Assembly (NCBI GenBank): GCA_021083345.1
Contig: JAJGRE010000001.1
Coordinates: forward strand, 1,426,001-1,490,000
DNA length: 64,000 nucleotides
Reading direction: 5' to 3'
Source of the DNA: Calditrichales bacterium MX18-03
GTDB taxonomy: Bacteria > Bacillota > Clostridia > Lutisporales > Lutisporaceae
Shown here: piece after piece, positions 50,754 to 60,148 of the stretch
How the letters are laid out: every line of letters starts with the position of its first letter
Numbering within the stretch: position 1 is the stretch's first letter
Program-made: the position numbers and the translations under genes
The notes under the pieces: generated by a model
The model's database searches: none
The model's input: the letters and a program-made list of their open reading frames with translations, nothing else
Told to the model about the DNA's origin: nothing

Positions 50754-52886
50754 TTATCTGCCTGCGTTGACCAATGCTGCATTGATGGCCTCAACCACTC
50801 TGGCTGAAACAGCCTTTTCTGAGTCATTGGCTCCGAAGGCTGCCGCTCTGTATGCATACTTGTGCATCTTTTGACCTTCAGCCATGGGCAGTTCGATTTC
50901 TGCTTTTACGATGTTTTCTTCCGGAACCAGCTTGTCATTGGCCTTTACCTTGCCTGCAGCGTCCAGGAAGAATACTTGCATCTTGACAGGAACGTTCTTC
51001 TCCACCGTTACGATGACATAAACGCTCTTTGCCTTGTCCGTACCCGGGAATTCACCGTTCAGGAATGCTGCCCGGTACGGCTCTTTAATTTCTGCCTTCT
51101 TATATGCAGCGTCTATTGCATATTTGAAGCCGTCGCCGCTGGCTGTAGCGCCTGAAACAACATCAACCTTGGCGACGTTTTCTCTTGTCGCTGCTTCCCA
51201 GAACTTCTTGGTGAAACCAGGGATGTTTTTGACAACTTCCGCATAAGCGGATTCGCCTCTGTCAACCATGTTCTGACCGACTCTTGCCACTTTAACGTCA
51301 ACGATGCTGCCGTTTCTCAATGTGACATCCGCACGGTTCGAGCCTTTGTCATAAGTGTGTCCGTAAGCGGTAAATGTGCCGTCCATGTAATTGCCCATCT
51401 TCTTGGAGGCATTTGCCAAGGCATCCTTGTAAGCGGCCTTTGCGGCAGCTGAAAGGGCTTTATTGCTCAGATCGGCCATATCCAGACCCTTGGCCAGCAG
51501 ACCTGCTTCCAGGTTGACAACCATCTCCTGCTGTTCGGAGAACATGGTCTCTTTCTTGATCAGCTTCTTGTCTGCGCCGAAAAGGTGTACCTGTACCTTT
51601 GTTACCTTGTCAGCCGCGATATCAACCAGAACAAGTACCTTGGACTGATTGTCCACGCCGGCAAATGTACCTTCAAAATATTGTCCTGCCGCCGGCACCT
51701 TCAGCGCCTTTTCGAAAGCTCTTTCCACGGCCAGGTTCCAGCTGTGGCTGCTTTCTGTCGCGCCTGCGACGGCATCAACCTTGTCATCATAGTTCACTAT
51801 GAAGGAACCGTGTTCCTTCAGCTTAGCCACCATTGGTGCGTTGGCTGCTACAACAGTTTCGTAAGCTGTTGCGCCTCTGTCGATCAGATTGGAGCCCAAC
51901 CTGTACAGCTTGACATCAACCAGCTTGCCGTTTCTGATAACAACGTCGGCCCTCTCAACCCCCTTGTCTCTGGCAGCGCCATAAGCGGAGTAGAAACCGT
52001 CAACGTATTTGGAATCATTCACAACCTTGGCGTTCTGCTCTGCATCCCAGAATGCATTGAGAACTGCCTTTGTTTCAGCTTCCTGGCCTTTAACAGCCTG
52101 AGCAGCCATTCCTTTTGCAAGGATTTCTTTTGCAAGCGCACTTGTGAAGCTTAATTGCTCAGCGCTCATGGTTTTTTCGTCAAGTGCCGCATCTTTTGCG
52201 TCAAAAGGATAAATCTTGACAGCTGTCAGCTTATTCTTTTCATACGTCACAAAAACCATGTACTTGCCCTGAGGGTCTACGCCCATGTGCTCACCATCAA
52301 AATATACCATGCCTTCCGGTTTCACGGTGAGTGCTCTAGCGAAGGCTCTGTCCACTGACATGATCCAGCCTTCGGAGGATCTTGTAGCACCTGCTACAGC
52401 ATCGGCCTTCTGAGCTTCTTCCCTTGTCTTGCCCAGGAGTCTCTGCTTCATCGGCTCATATGCAAACCACAAGCCCATATAGTTTTGTCTGACATCCCTG
52501 TCAATGAGCTTGGTGCTGGTTCTCATCAACTCGATATCCGCCACTTTGCCATTCTTGATGGTCACTTTGGCGCCTTCCGTTCCCTTTGAGTAAGCATTTC
52601 CGAAAGCCACATAGACGCCATCCTGATACTTGCTCTGGACAGCTGCAACGGGCTTTACAACGGGTACTGGCACTGTCGGTTTGACTGCAGGTGCTGGTTT
52701 TACAACCGGTGCCGGTTTGACTGCCGGTGTGGCAGGCTTTGGTGCCGGTGTTGGTGCAGGTGTCGTTGTCTCTGTCGCAGCAGCTACAACGTCCACTCTG
52801 CCGGGTGCAGCTGCATAGCCTGCTGCTGATACAACAGATGTGAGCAGGAATGAAGTGCAAATCGTTAGTGCAATGAGTTTTTTCAT
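50754..52886 (-). CDS. Exported protein with three FMN-binding domains
   Basis: A 710-residue secreted protein. A signal peptide (about 1-25) precedes a Pro/Ala/Val-Lys-rich linker (about 38-84). Three FMN_bind domains follow at about 88-190, 295-395 and 500-600, each with a flavin-attachment motif: DAVAGATRSS (Thr168), DAVAGATESS (Thr377) and DVVSGATASG (Thr581). Each is followed by a second conserved module (FDGEHMGVD, FEGTFAGVD, LNGEFPGTD), giving a period of about 205 residues. No lipobox, LPXTG or SLH anchor is visible. It could carry three covalent FMN and pass electrons at the cell surface. ATG with GGAGG. Monocistronic. Confidence 0.88.
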   Translation of the reverse strand: MKKLIALTICTSFLLTSVVSAAGYAAAPGRVDVVAAATETTTPAPTPAPKPATPAVKPAPVVKPAPAVKPTVPVPVVKPVAAVQSKYQDGVYVAFGNAYSKGTEGAKVTIKNGKVADIELMRTSTKLIDRDVRQNYMGLWFAYEPMKQRLLGKTREEAQKADAVAGATRSSEGWIMSVDRAFARALTVKPEGMVYFDGEHMGVDPQGKYMVFVTYEKNKLTAVKIYPFDAKDAALDEKTMSAEQLSFTSALAKEILAKGMAAQAVKGQEAETKAVLNAFWDAEQNAKVVNDSKYVDGFYSAYGAARDKGVERADVVIRNGKLVDVKLYRLGSNLIDRGATAYETVVAANAPMVAKLKEHGSFIVNYDDKVDAVAGATESSHSWNLAVERAFEKALKVPAAGQYFEGTFAGVDNQSKVLVLVDIAADKVTKVQVHLFGADKKLIKKETMFSEQQEMVVNLEAGLLAKGLDMADLSNKALSAAAKAAYKDALANASKKMGNYMDGTFTAYGHTYDKGSNRADVTLRNGSIVDVKVARVGQNMVDRGESAYAEVVKNIPGFTKKFWEAATRENVAKVDVVSGATASGDGFKYAIDAAYKKAEIKEPYRAAFLNGEFPGTDKAKSVYVIVTVEKNVPVKMQVFFLDAAGKVKANDKLVPEENIVKAEIELPMAEGQKMHKYAYRAAAFGANDSEKAVSARVVEAINAALVNAGR

Positions 52887-53027
52887 GGTCCACCTCCAAA
52901 AATAGTACAGAACTTAATTGTTATTATTCGACAAAGATTGTTAAATTCCTGCTTATGTTAACAAGTAATATTTATTATGTAATATTTGCTAATTTCATCA
53001 CTTTCTTCCGGGGTCCTGACATAGAAA

Positions 53028-53062
53028 AACAGCCCTGCCTATTTATGCGGCACAGGGCTGTT
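53028..53062 (-). terminator. Terminator at the end of the rbs operon
   Basis: Stem AACAGCCCTG/CAGGGCTGTT (53028-53037 with 53053-53062), 15-base loop, T-run on the minus strand, 27 bases after the rbsB stop. Confidence 0.88.
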
Positions 53063-53088
53063 TTCATACATTCTAATCGTTGAACCTT

Positions 53089-54009
53089 CTATTTTGTTAC
53101 CAATTTAAGATCCACCGGTATGGATTTTTCTATACTTTCTCCCTTGATAACCTTAGCTGCGTTTTCTACGCCAAGCGAACCGATCATTGCCGGCTGCTGT
53201 GCAACCGTCGCAGCCATTTCGCCGCTTTCTACCGCCTTTACAGCATCATCCGTAGCATCGAAGCCGACAACCATAATGCTTCTGCCTGAAGCCTTAATAG
53301 CCTGCAGGGCGCCTAACGCCATCTCGTCATTGTGGGCAAATACTGCATTGATCTCTGGTTGGGCCTGGAGTATGTTTTCCATTACAGAAAGCCCCTTTGT
53401 CCTGTCGAAGTCTGCAGTCTGCTTTGCTACAACTTCAATGCCCGCGCCTTGAATCGCTTCATTGAAGCCTTTTCCCCTGTCTCTGGCTGCTGAAGTACCG
53501 GCAATTCCCTCGAGTTCTACAACCTTGCCTTTGCCCTCAAGCTGCTTGATGATGAACTCACCTGCCATTTTTCCGCCTGCCACATTATCCGAAGCGATGT
53601 GGGCAACAACGTCGCCGGCATTAGCGCCTCTATCCAGGGTAATAACGGGTATGTTCTTGCTGTTTGCCGCTTTTACGGCGTTGCCGACTGCATCGGAATC
53701 AGTCGGATTGATCAGAATTACTGCAACACTCTTCGTAATGAGGTCTTCTACATTCGCCATTTCCTTGGCCGGGTCGTTCTGGGAGTCCAGTACGACCAGA
53801 TCCATTCCCAGCTCCTTGGCCTTCGCTTCGGCACCTTCCTTAAGCGTTACAAAGAAAGGGTTGTTAAGAGTGGAAATAACCAGACCAACTTTTTTCGCAC
53901 CTTCCTGATTTGTTTCAGCCGGTGCGGCTGGTGCAGCTGGTGCGGCGCACCCTGCAAACAGGCCTGCCACCAGAATGACAACCATTGTCAATATCAGAGC
54001 TTTTTTCAT
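53089..54009 (-). CDS. rbsB: D-ribose ABC transporter substrate-binding lipoprotein
   Basis: A 306-residue periplasmic-binding-protein-like lipoprotein with lipobox LFAGCAAP and a short Ala/Pro linker. [30 protein letters not shown] opens the type I fold, and the sugar-contact regions [19 protein letters not shown] and [14 protein letters not shown] are typical of RbsB. ATG at 54009 with GGAGGGG. Last gene of the rbs operon. Confidence 0.93.
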   Translation of the reverse strand: MKKALILTMVVILVAGLFAGCAAPAAPAAPAETNQEGAKKVGLVISTLNNPFFVTLKEGAEAKAKELGMDLVVLDSQNDPAKEMANVEDLITKSVAVILINPTDSDAVGNAVKAANSKNIPVITLDRGANAGDVVAHIASDNVAGGKMAGEFIIKQLEGKGKVVELEGIAGTSAARDRGKGFNEAIQGAGIEVVAKQTADFDRTKGLSVMENILQAQPEINAVFAHNDEMALGALQAIKASGRSIMVVGFDATDDAVKAVESGEMAATVAQQPAMIGSLGVENAAKVIKGESIEKSIPVDLKLVTK

Positions 54010-54075
54010 ACAATTCCCCTCCACTTTCATTTTTTATTATTAATGTATTTGTTGTTTTTCACAAACACATTAAGT

Positions 54076-55026
54076 TCATTTTGATGATTTTTGTTTGCGG
54101 TCTAGAAGCACGGCCACCAAAATGACCAAACCTTTCAACAATAGCTGGTAGTATGAGGATACATCCATGAGATTCAATGCGTTATTCAATACACCGATAA
54201 TCAGGGCACCGATAATCGTTCCAAAGATGCTTCCTACACCGCCCGACAGGCTTGTTCCTCCAAGCACTACCGCAGCAATGGCATCCAGTTCATAGCCTGA
54301 ACCGGCCTGCGGCTGAGCCGATGAAAGCCTTGCCGTAATGATTATGCCGGCGAGTGCTGACAAGAAGCCTGAAACTGTATATACGAAAATCTTGACACGG
54401 TCTGCGTTGATACCCGAATAAACTGTCGCTTCCTCATTACATCCCAGAGAATAGACATACCTGCCTGTTCTTGTATGCCTGAGGATATAATAGGCCAATG
54501 CAAAAACCGCCGCCATGACGTAAATGGGGATTGGAACACCGAGGAAATAACCGGCTCCGATGCTTGAGAAAACCCCGGCAACTTCATGGCTTCCGGTGCT
54601 GACCGGCTTGCCATCTGTAAAAACCATGGCATAGCCTCTTAAAAGTGTCATCGTCGCAAGTGTTGCAATAAAAGGCTGAATCTTGCCTTTACTGATCACA
54701 ATCCCGTTAAATGCGCCTATCACTGCACCGATTGCCAATGCTGTCATAACTGAAGCGAATAAATTCGCCCCTCCGGCAATCATGGATGCCGCCACCGCAC
54801 CTGTCACTGCTAGTATCGATCCCACAGACAGATCGATCCCGCCGGTTAAGATAACAAAGGTCATACCGGCTGCAATGATGGAGTTTATGGATGTTTGTCT
54901 CAAAACATTGAGAATGTTATTGACGGTCAAGAACCTCGGATTTAGCACGGCAATAACAAGCGAAAACAGTATCAGGACAAAAAGTGATTTATTTCTGATC
55001 AATTTTCCTTTGATTGTCATCATCAT
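54076..55026 (-). CDS. rbsC: Ribose ABC transporter permease
   Basis: A 316-residue permease with about eight to ten helices. Family motifs: FVILTGGIDLSVGSILAVTGAVAA near 60 and DAIAAVVLGGTSLSGGVGSIFGTIIGALIIGVLNNALNLM near 245. The first of three tandem ATGs has GGAGG at seven bases. It overlaps the rbsA stop by four bases (ATGA). Confidence 0.93.
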   Translation of the reverse strand: MMMTIKGKLIRNKSLFVLILFSLVIAVLNPRFLTVNNILNVLRQTSINSIIAAGMTFVILTGGIDLSVGSILAVTGAVAASMIAGGANLFASVMTALAIGAVIGAFNGIVISKGKIQPFIATLATMTLLRGYAMVFTDGKPVSTGSHEVAGVFSSIGAGYFLGVPIPIYVMAAVFALAYYILRHTRTGRYVYSLGCNEEATVYSGINADRVKIFVYTVSGFLSALAGIIITARLSSAQPQAGSGYELDAIAAVVLGGTSLSGGVGSIFGTIIGALIIGVLNNALNLMDVSSYYQLLLKGLVILVAVLLDRKQKSSK

Positions 55027-56525
55027 AACGCTACCTCCTTCTTCCCTATCGCCAGGCGCATAAGCTTCTCCTGATCGGCATCCTGATAATCAATAATACC
55101 GGCAATCCTACCCTCATGCATGACCAGTATTCGGTCGCTCATACCTAAAATTTCCGGCATCTCTGAGGAAATCATGATGATGCTCATACCTTCTTTTTTG
55201 AACTGATTCATGATATCATAAATCTCTTTTTTTGCACCCACATCAACGCCCCGGGTCGGTTCATCCAATATGAGAACCTTTGGCTTTGCTGCGAGGCTTT
55301 TGGATAGAGATACCTTCTGCTGATTTCCGCCGCTAAGATTCTTAACCTGCTGCATAGGCCCGGAGGTCCTGATGGACATGCTGCGGATCGCATCCTCGGC
55401 CATAGCTGCTTCCTTTCGCATATCGATTTTGCCCAGGAGGCCGGATAGCCTTTGCAGCACAGACAAACTGACATTCTCCTTAATGCTTAACCCAAGAACA
55501 ACACCGTTTGCCTTCCGGTCCTCTGAAACATAAACAAGCCCGTTCCAGATGGCTTGACCGGGAGACTTGATATCTACTGGCTTTCCATCAATCAGGATTT
55601 CTCCGCTGCTTTTCCCATAAATACCGTATAACGTGCGAGCCAGTTCTGTTCTACCGGAACCCATCAAACCCGCAATACCGACAATTTCACCTTGTTTGAC
55701 CTCAAAGCTGATTTCTTTGACCAATGGACTGTTGAGGTTCCTCACTTCCAGTGCCGCTTTGCCGGGTCTGCAGCTTATCCGCGGAAACTGCTCGCTTAAT
55801 TTTCTGCCCACCATCAGCTCTATAACCTTGTCTTCATCCAGATCACCAACCGGATACTCCCCTATGAATTGCCCATCACGCAAGACCGTTACATCATCGC
55901 AAATCTCAAATATCTCCTTAAGCCTGTGGGAGATGTAAACAATGCTTCTTCCTTCTTCTTTAAGTTCACGGATAACGCGGAACAGGCTTTCCGTCTCTTT
56001 TTCTGTCAGTGCCCCTGTAGGCTCATCCATGATAATGACCTGTGCATCAAGGGAAAGTGCTTTCGCAATCTCCACCATCTGCTGCTTGCCTATACTGAGT
56101 TCACTGACCTGTGTCTCAGGACTCTCGGCGATGCCAAGGCGTTTCATGATAGTTCCCGCATCCTTATAAAGCTTTTGCCAGTCAATTTTCCTTAACCGGT
56201 TTACAGGCTCTCTTCCCAGGAAGATGTTTTCCCCGATGGAAAGGTGCGGAATCAGGTTCAGCTCCTGATGAATGATTGCAATCCCTATGCCCTGAGATTC
56301 CCTGGTATTACTGAAGGAGACAGCCTTTCCTTCAAGCTGTATTTCTCCGGAGGTCTTTTCATATACGCCGGTAAGAATCTTCATTAATGTTGATTTGCCG
56401 GCGCCGTTTTCACCAAGCAACGCCATGATTTTACCCTTATAGATGTTCAAATTGACAGAATCAAGTGCCTTAACGCCGGGAAATATCTTTGTTATGCCCC
56501 TCATTTGGATAATTATATTGCTCAC
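55023..56525 (-). CDS. rbsA: Ribose ABC transporter ATP-binding protein (double NBD)
   Basis: A 500-residue tandem ATPase. The first domain has a canonical Walker A GENGAGKST, signature LSIGKQQMVEIAKAL and Walker B VIIMDEPTGALTEKE. The second has a degenerate Walker A (GLMGSGRTEL), signature LSGGNQQKVSLSKSLA and Walker B VLILDEPTRGVDVGAK, as usual in RbsA. The probable start is GTG at 56525, eight bases after AAGGAG; earlier GTG codons overlap the SD. Confidence 0.94.
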   Translation of the reverse strand: MSNIIIQMRGITKIFPGVKALDSVNLNIYKGKIMALLGENGAGKSTLMKILTGVYEKTSGEIQLEGKAVSFSNTRESQGIGIAIIHQELNLIPHLSIGENIFLGREPVNRLRKIDWQKLYKDAGTIMKRLGIAESPETQVSELSIGKQQMVEIAKALSLDAQVIIMDEPTGALTEKETESLFRVIRELKEEGRSIVYISHRLKEIFEICDDVTVLRDGQFIGEYPVGDLDEDKVIELMVGRKLSEQFPRISCRPGKAALEVRNLNSPLVKEISFEVKQGEIVGIAGLMGSGRTELARTLYGIYGKSSGEILIDGKPVDIKSPGQAIWNGLVYVSEDRKANGVVLGLSIKENVSLSVLQRLSGLLGKIDMRKEAAMAEDAIRSMSIRTSGPMQQVKNLSGGNQQKVSLSKSLAAKPKVLILDEPTRGVDVGAKKEIYDIMNQFKKEGMSIIMISSEMPEILGMSDRILVMHEGRIAGIIDYQDADQEKLMRLAIGKKEVAL

Positions 56526-56537
56526 TTGCACCACTCC

Positions 56538-56957
56538 TTAAAAAGCAACGCCGGATTTCAAGAGGATATTGGCATAGGGTGTGAACTCCCCAGTCCGTAT
56601 CACTGCCTTGGAATCACGCGTTAGCATCTTGAATGCGTCATGTGGTACCTCCACCAGCCTTATGGTGATGCCTTCCTGCCTTTCTATTTCGCCGATCATT
56701 GAAACAATCCCGTTATATACCTCCGGGCTTTTTTGTTTTGTCTCAATTGCCAATATCACTTCTTCAACCCGCTGCTCTGAAAGCACCCCTTCCAGCACAT
56801 CAAAAAAACCAGGTATTCCTTTTTTTACAGCCAGATCAATCCGCTTGACGTTATCCGGGACAGGCAGGCCGCTGTCCCCAATGACCAGGCTGTCACCGTG
56901 TCCAAGCTTGGATATGACATAGGAAATTTCAGAGTTCAGCAATATTGTCTTTTTCAT
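56538..56957 (-). CDS. rbsD: D-ribose pyranase
   Basis: A 139-residue RbsD/FucU-family mutarotase that converts beta-pyranose to beta-furanose ribose before phosphorylation. The active-site pattern LGHGDSLVIGDSGLPVP includes the catalytic His near 20 and Asp near 28, and the C-terminus has the conserved RTGEFTPYANILLKSGV. ATG with GGAGG. It lies between rbsK and rbsA with short gaps. Confidence 0.95.
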   Translation of the reverse strand: MKKTILLNSEISYVISKLGHGDSLVIGDSGLPVPDNVKRIDLAVKKGIPGFFDVLEGVLSEQRVEEVILAIETKQKSPEVYNGIVSMIGEIERQEGITIRLVEVPHDAFKMLTRDSKAVIRTGEFTPYANILLKSGVAF

Positions 56958-56970
56958 TGATAATCCTCCA

Positions 56971-57885
56971 TCAAGCCATATTTCTGATAAAAGCTTCTAC
57001 TTCGGTGCGAAGCGGCAACGAGCTTTGTGCGCCTTCCTTCATTACGGTGAGTGCGCCGACGGCTGTTGCAAAAGCAATCGCATCTGCCATTTCTTTTCCC
57101 TCGCTGATTGCGACTGCCAATGCACCTGTGAAGCTATCACCGGCAGCAGTCGTATCAACCGCTCTCACCTTATGGGCCTTGTGGGAGCTGAAGCCTTGCT
57201 TGTTAATGTGAATGCACCCCTTCTCGCCCAGTGTTACGATCAATTCCCGGACACCCTTTTCTATCAGAAGCTGTGCTGCAGCCAAAACGTCGTCATCTGT
57301 TCGGATTTTCATTCCGCTGACCGCTTCCAATTCAGTTTCATTTGGAATCAATACATCAACATTTTCAAGCATATCATCATCCAATACTGCTGCCGGGGCA
57401 GGGTTCAATATGGTCGTCTTCCCAAGCCTCCTAGCCATTCTTAAACCGGATTTCACGGTCTCGATGGGAACTTCCAGCTGCGCAACGACGACGGATGCTT
57501 CTTCGATAGCATTGCGAACAGCCCGCAGCCGTTCAACCGTAAGCATATCATTGGCACCGGGCACAACAATGATGCAATTGTTTCCCTCCGTGTCAACCGT
57601 AATGGCTGCTATGCCTGTAGAAACGCCATCTGCTACTGACACCGAAGATGTGTCTACTCCATCATTCCGCAGGGAATGTATGAGTGTATTCCCCAGCTCA
57701 TCTGCGCCTACGCATCCTACCATTTTTACTGCCAATCCGAGCTTGGCAATCGCATCTGCCTGATTTGCCCCTTTGCCTCCCGGTATCTGCATAAAGCTTT
57801 TTCCAATGATGGTTTCGCCCATCTTGGGCATTCTCGAGGCATAGGTCACAAGATCCATATTCAGGCTCCCGATAACCGTTATCAT
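56971..57885 (-). CDS. rbsK: Ribokinase
   Basis: A 304-residue PfkB-family kinase that phosphorylates ribose to ribose-5-phosphate. N-terminal GSLNMDLVTYASRMPKMGETIIGKSFMQIPGGKGANQADAIAKLG contains the sugar-binding GGKGANQA motif; the C-terminal VRAVDTTAAGDSFTGALAVAI carries the catalytic Asp in the DTTAAGD motif and the anion hole. ATG with GGGGTGATGAT. It is separated from rbsR by 75 bp containing a LacI-type operator. Confidence 0.95.
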   Translation of the reverse strand: MITVIGSLNMDLVTYASRMPKMGETIIGKSFMQIPGGKGANQADAIAKLGLAVKMVGCVGADELGNTLIHSLRNDGVDTSSVSVADGVSTGIAAITVDTEGNNCIIVVPGANDMLTVERLRAVRNAIEEASVVVAQLEVPIETVKSGLRMARRLGKTTILNPAPAAVLDDDMLENVDVLIPNETELEAVSGMKIRTDDDVLAAAQLLIEKGVRELIVTLGEKGCIHINKQGFSSHKAHKVRAVDTTAAGDSFTGALAVAISEGKEMADAIAFATAVGALTVMKEGAQSSLPLRTEVEAFIRNMA

Positions 57886-57931
57886 ATCATCACCCCTTTG
57901 CTTTTCAACCTTACCTGTAACTTAAACCAAC

Positions 57932-57943
57932 TAAAACGTTTTA
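57932..57943. promoter_or_regulatory. LacI-type operator between rbsR and rbsK
   Basis: TAAAACGTTTTA, a perfect 12-bp palindrome with the central CG of LacI/CcpA operators, about 50 bases before the rbsK start. It could serve an internal promoter or a roadblock. RbsR or CcpA could bind. Confidence 0.6.
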
Positions 57944-57960
57944 CTAAAGTGTAAAAAAAA

Positions 57961-58965
57961 TTATGATGATTTTCTGACCATGAGCTCGGTATCTAGTATA
58001 ATTTTTCTCTGTTCTTCCTGTGTTCCATGCTTTTCCAATACCTCAATCAGAAGCTCCACCGCCTTATACCCCATTTCATAATTGGGCTGCTTTACGGTAG
58101 TCAGCTCCGGCTCTACCATACTCGCCATCTGGATATCATCAAAGCCCACCACACCGATATCTTCAGGAATTGAGAAACCGGAATCCTTCAAAGTCTTTAT
58201 AACACTGATGGCGATCAAATCATTGCCGCAAAATACTGCATCAAAAGCTATGCCTTCTCTTAAAAGCTGCTTCGCGGCTTCTATCCCCCACTCGCTCTTG
58301 TACTGTCCGGCTTTGATGTACCTTTCATCGTAAGCAATATTATATTCCTGAAGCGCTTTCTGGTAGCCTGCAAGTCTGCCCATAGCTGTTGTGGAGGTAA
58401 GGGCACCGGTAATAAAGACAATTCGTCTGTATCCCCTATCCAGCAGGTGCTTTACCCCCTGATAGGCGCCTTCCAGATTGTTTACCAGCACCTTGCCCTT
58501 TACATTCTCACTTTCCATATCTCGGTCGATCAGGACAATCGGGATATTGCCCCTATCATAGCTCGCCAGATCTCCTGTCCTTTTGGCAGAATGGGCGAAA
58601 ACAATCCCATCAACCATCTTTTCAGCCAGCATATTTATATACTTTTCTTCTTTTTCGATATCATCATCCGTATTGCAGAAAATGATGCCGTATCCGGCTT
58701 CACTGGCTTTATCCTCTGCGCCTCTGGCCAGCTCCGGAAAAAATGGATTGGCTATATCCGGAATGATCAAGCCGATGGTCTTTGTCTGACGGGTAACCAA
58801 GCTTCTTGCCATGGTATTGGGTATGTAATTGCTTTCCTTTACAATTCTCAATACCTTTTCCCGGGTTGACGGACTGATGTTCTCATCCTTGTTGTTTAAG
58901 ATCATCGATACGGTAGTGATGGAAACCTCCGCCATCCGGGCGATATCTTTTATCGTCAGCTTCAT
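57961..58965 (-). CDS. rbsR: LacI-family ribose operon repressor
   Basis: A 334-residue regulator. N-terminal LacI helix-turn-helix KLTIKDIARMAEVSITTVSMILNN, hinge helix with VKESNYIPNTMARSLV, and a periplasmic-binding-like ligand domain (about 60-334: GLIIPDIANPFFPELARG, FVTGALTS and DAVFCGNDLIAI). The ATG at 58965 has AAAGGA at nine bases; an ATG three codons earlier abuts the SD. First gene of rbsRKDACB. Two operators lie just downstream of its own promoter, so autorepression is likely. Confidence 0.92.
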   Translation of the reverse strand: MKLTIKDIARMAEVSITTVSMILNNKDENISPSTREKVLRIVKESNYIPNTMARSLVTRQTKTIGLIIPDIANPFFPELARGAEDKASEAGYGIIFCNTDDDIEKEEKYINMLAEKMVDGIVFAHSAKRTGDLASYDRGNIPIVLIDRDMESENVKGKVLVNNLEGAYQGVKHLLDRGYRRIVFITGALTSTTAMGRLAGYQKALQEYNIAYDERYIKAGQYKSEWGIEAAKQLLREGIAFDAVFCGNDLIAISVIKTLKDSGFSIPEDIGVVGFDDIQMASMVEPELTTVKQPNYEMGYKAVELLIEVLEKHGTQEEQRKIILDTELMVRKSS

Positions 58966-59000
58966 TTGCTTCATTCCTTTATAACTAGAAATGCTTTAAG

Positions 59001-59058
59001 TGAACCGTTTTATTGAAACGTTTTACTTAATTTTAGCACAGCCTTATTACTATTTCAA
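59001..59058 (-). promoter_or_regulatory. rbs operon promoter with tandem LacI-type operators
   Basis: On the minus strand TTGAAA (59053-59058), a 17-base spacer and TAAAAT (59030-59035) form the promoter. Two CG-centred 12-mers follow: 59014-59025 (TGAAACGTTTTA on plus) and 59001-59012 (TGAACCGTTTTA), spaced 13 bp centre to centre and covering about +1 to +25. Repressor binding here would block initiation. Confidence 0.75.
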
Positions 59059-59061
59059 GTA

Positions 59062-59988
59062 TCATTTATAAGAAGTTTGCGCGTTGGATATCATTCGATC
59101 AATTGAATTTGTGCTGTTTTCCAAAGATAACGTTACAATTTCCCATATTGCCTTATAAGTGCAAAGATTCTCCCTCAGGCTGAACCCGTCCACTGTCGTC
59201 ATATTCTTCTTTGTACAACCGTCTACTGCACCTGCTTGGACCATGCTCGCCAAGACCCTTATCTCCTTCATCGGATCTCCCAGGAGCTTCTTTTGGGACA
59301 AGAGCGACATAGCTGCCACCAGGGCATAGGCACCCCAATTGGATACGCTTGCAACAATCAGATAGTCAGCGGCGAATTCCGCACATATCTTATCGCCCAG
59401 GCTGACCGTACACTCAATCTGTGCTTTGACCTTTCCCATCCCTACTTCATTGCCGCCGTCTCCCACTGCAATAGTGGTCATTCCCCTTTCCGCCGCCTTG
59501 TGGAACAGCAGGTCGGTATCGGGCACAATATCGCTCAGGTCCTCGCCCCGCATGGAATAGCACCTGCCGTCCCTTGCCCGTCCCGGCCTTTCAACTGCAA
59601 TCAAGTGGGATGGCCTATACCGCTCAAGCAGACTATCACAGAAGCCTCCGGTATTCTCAACCGATACAATCTCAACCGGCGTCGATATCCCACGTGACCT
59701 TAATCCGCACATCACAATTTCAGCCGAGTGCCGATCCGTTATGATAACCGGACTTTTACCCATGGTCTCCAAGGCGCCGGCCAGAGCAACCGCCCCAGGC
59801 GGACCGTCTGTCTCCCCTGTCATGGTATCCCGGATGACAAAGCCGGTAACGATCAGCACAGTGGAAGCTTCGGCCAGACTTCGAGCCGCTTTTTCAAGCT
59901 CTCCCTTCACCCACGCCTTTTCCATCTGTCTTTTGCTCAAATGCTTGCTGATTACCGCCTCCATGGATTCAAACACATTGCTTTTCAC
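59062..59988 (-). CDS. DUF4392 / D-glutamate cyclase-like protein
   Basis: A protein of about 308 residues of the DUF4392 (glutamate cyclase-like) family. Key segments are VTGFVIRDTMTGETDGPPGAVALAGALE, VIITDRHSAEIV, HLIAVERPGRARDGRCYSMRGEDLSD, TIAVGDGGNEVGMGKV and LIVASVSNWGAYALVAAMSLL. The animal relative converts D-glutamate to 5-oxo-D-proline; the bacterial function is less clear. The start is GTG at 59988, after GAGGAGGGAG. The frame is open further upstream, but its first ATG (60150) overlaps the -10 box, so it cannot be used. A terminator-containing leader precedes it. Confidence 0.85.
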   Translation of the reverse strand: MKSNVFESMEAVISKHLSKRQMEKAWVKGELEKAARSLAEASTVLIVTGFVIRDTMTGETDGPPGAVALAGALETMGKSPVIITDRHSAEIVMCGLRSRGISTPVEIVSVENTGGFCDSLLERYRPSHLIAVERPGRARDGRCYSMRGEDLSDIVPDTDLLFHKAAERGMTTIAVGDGGNEVGMGKVKAQIECTVSLGDKICAEFAADYLIVASVSNWGAYALVAAMSLLSQKKLLGDPMKEIRVLASMVQAGAVDGCTKKNMTTVDGFSLRENLCTYKAIWEIVTLSLENSTNSIDRMISNAQTSYK

Positions 59989-60038
59989 CTCTTGTTCTCC
60001 CTCCTCTGTCCTATTTGCCCTATCGGCATACACCGGGT

Positions 60039-60084
60039 CAAAAAAATAATAAAGACCCAGTATATCGCAATATCTCTGGGTCTT
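60039..60084 (-). terminator. Attenuator-like terminator in the DUF4392 gene leader
   Basis: Stem AAGACCCAG/CTGGGTCTT (60052-60060 with 60076-60084), followed on the minus strand by TTTATTATTTTTTT. It lies between the promoter (60149-60177) and the gene start (59988), so it would stop transcription before the gene unless an alternative fold forms. Confidence 0.75.
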
Positions 60085-60148
60085 ATTTACGGGTATATGC
60101 GGCGGTCGGCGGCATACAGGTAAACAAAACAGATGAATCGTTGACTTC

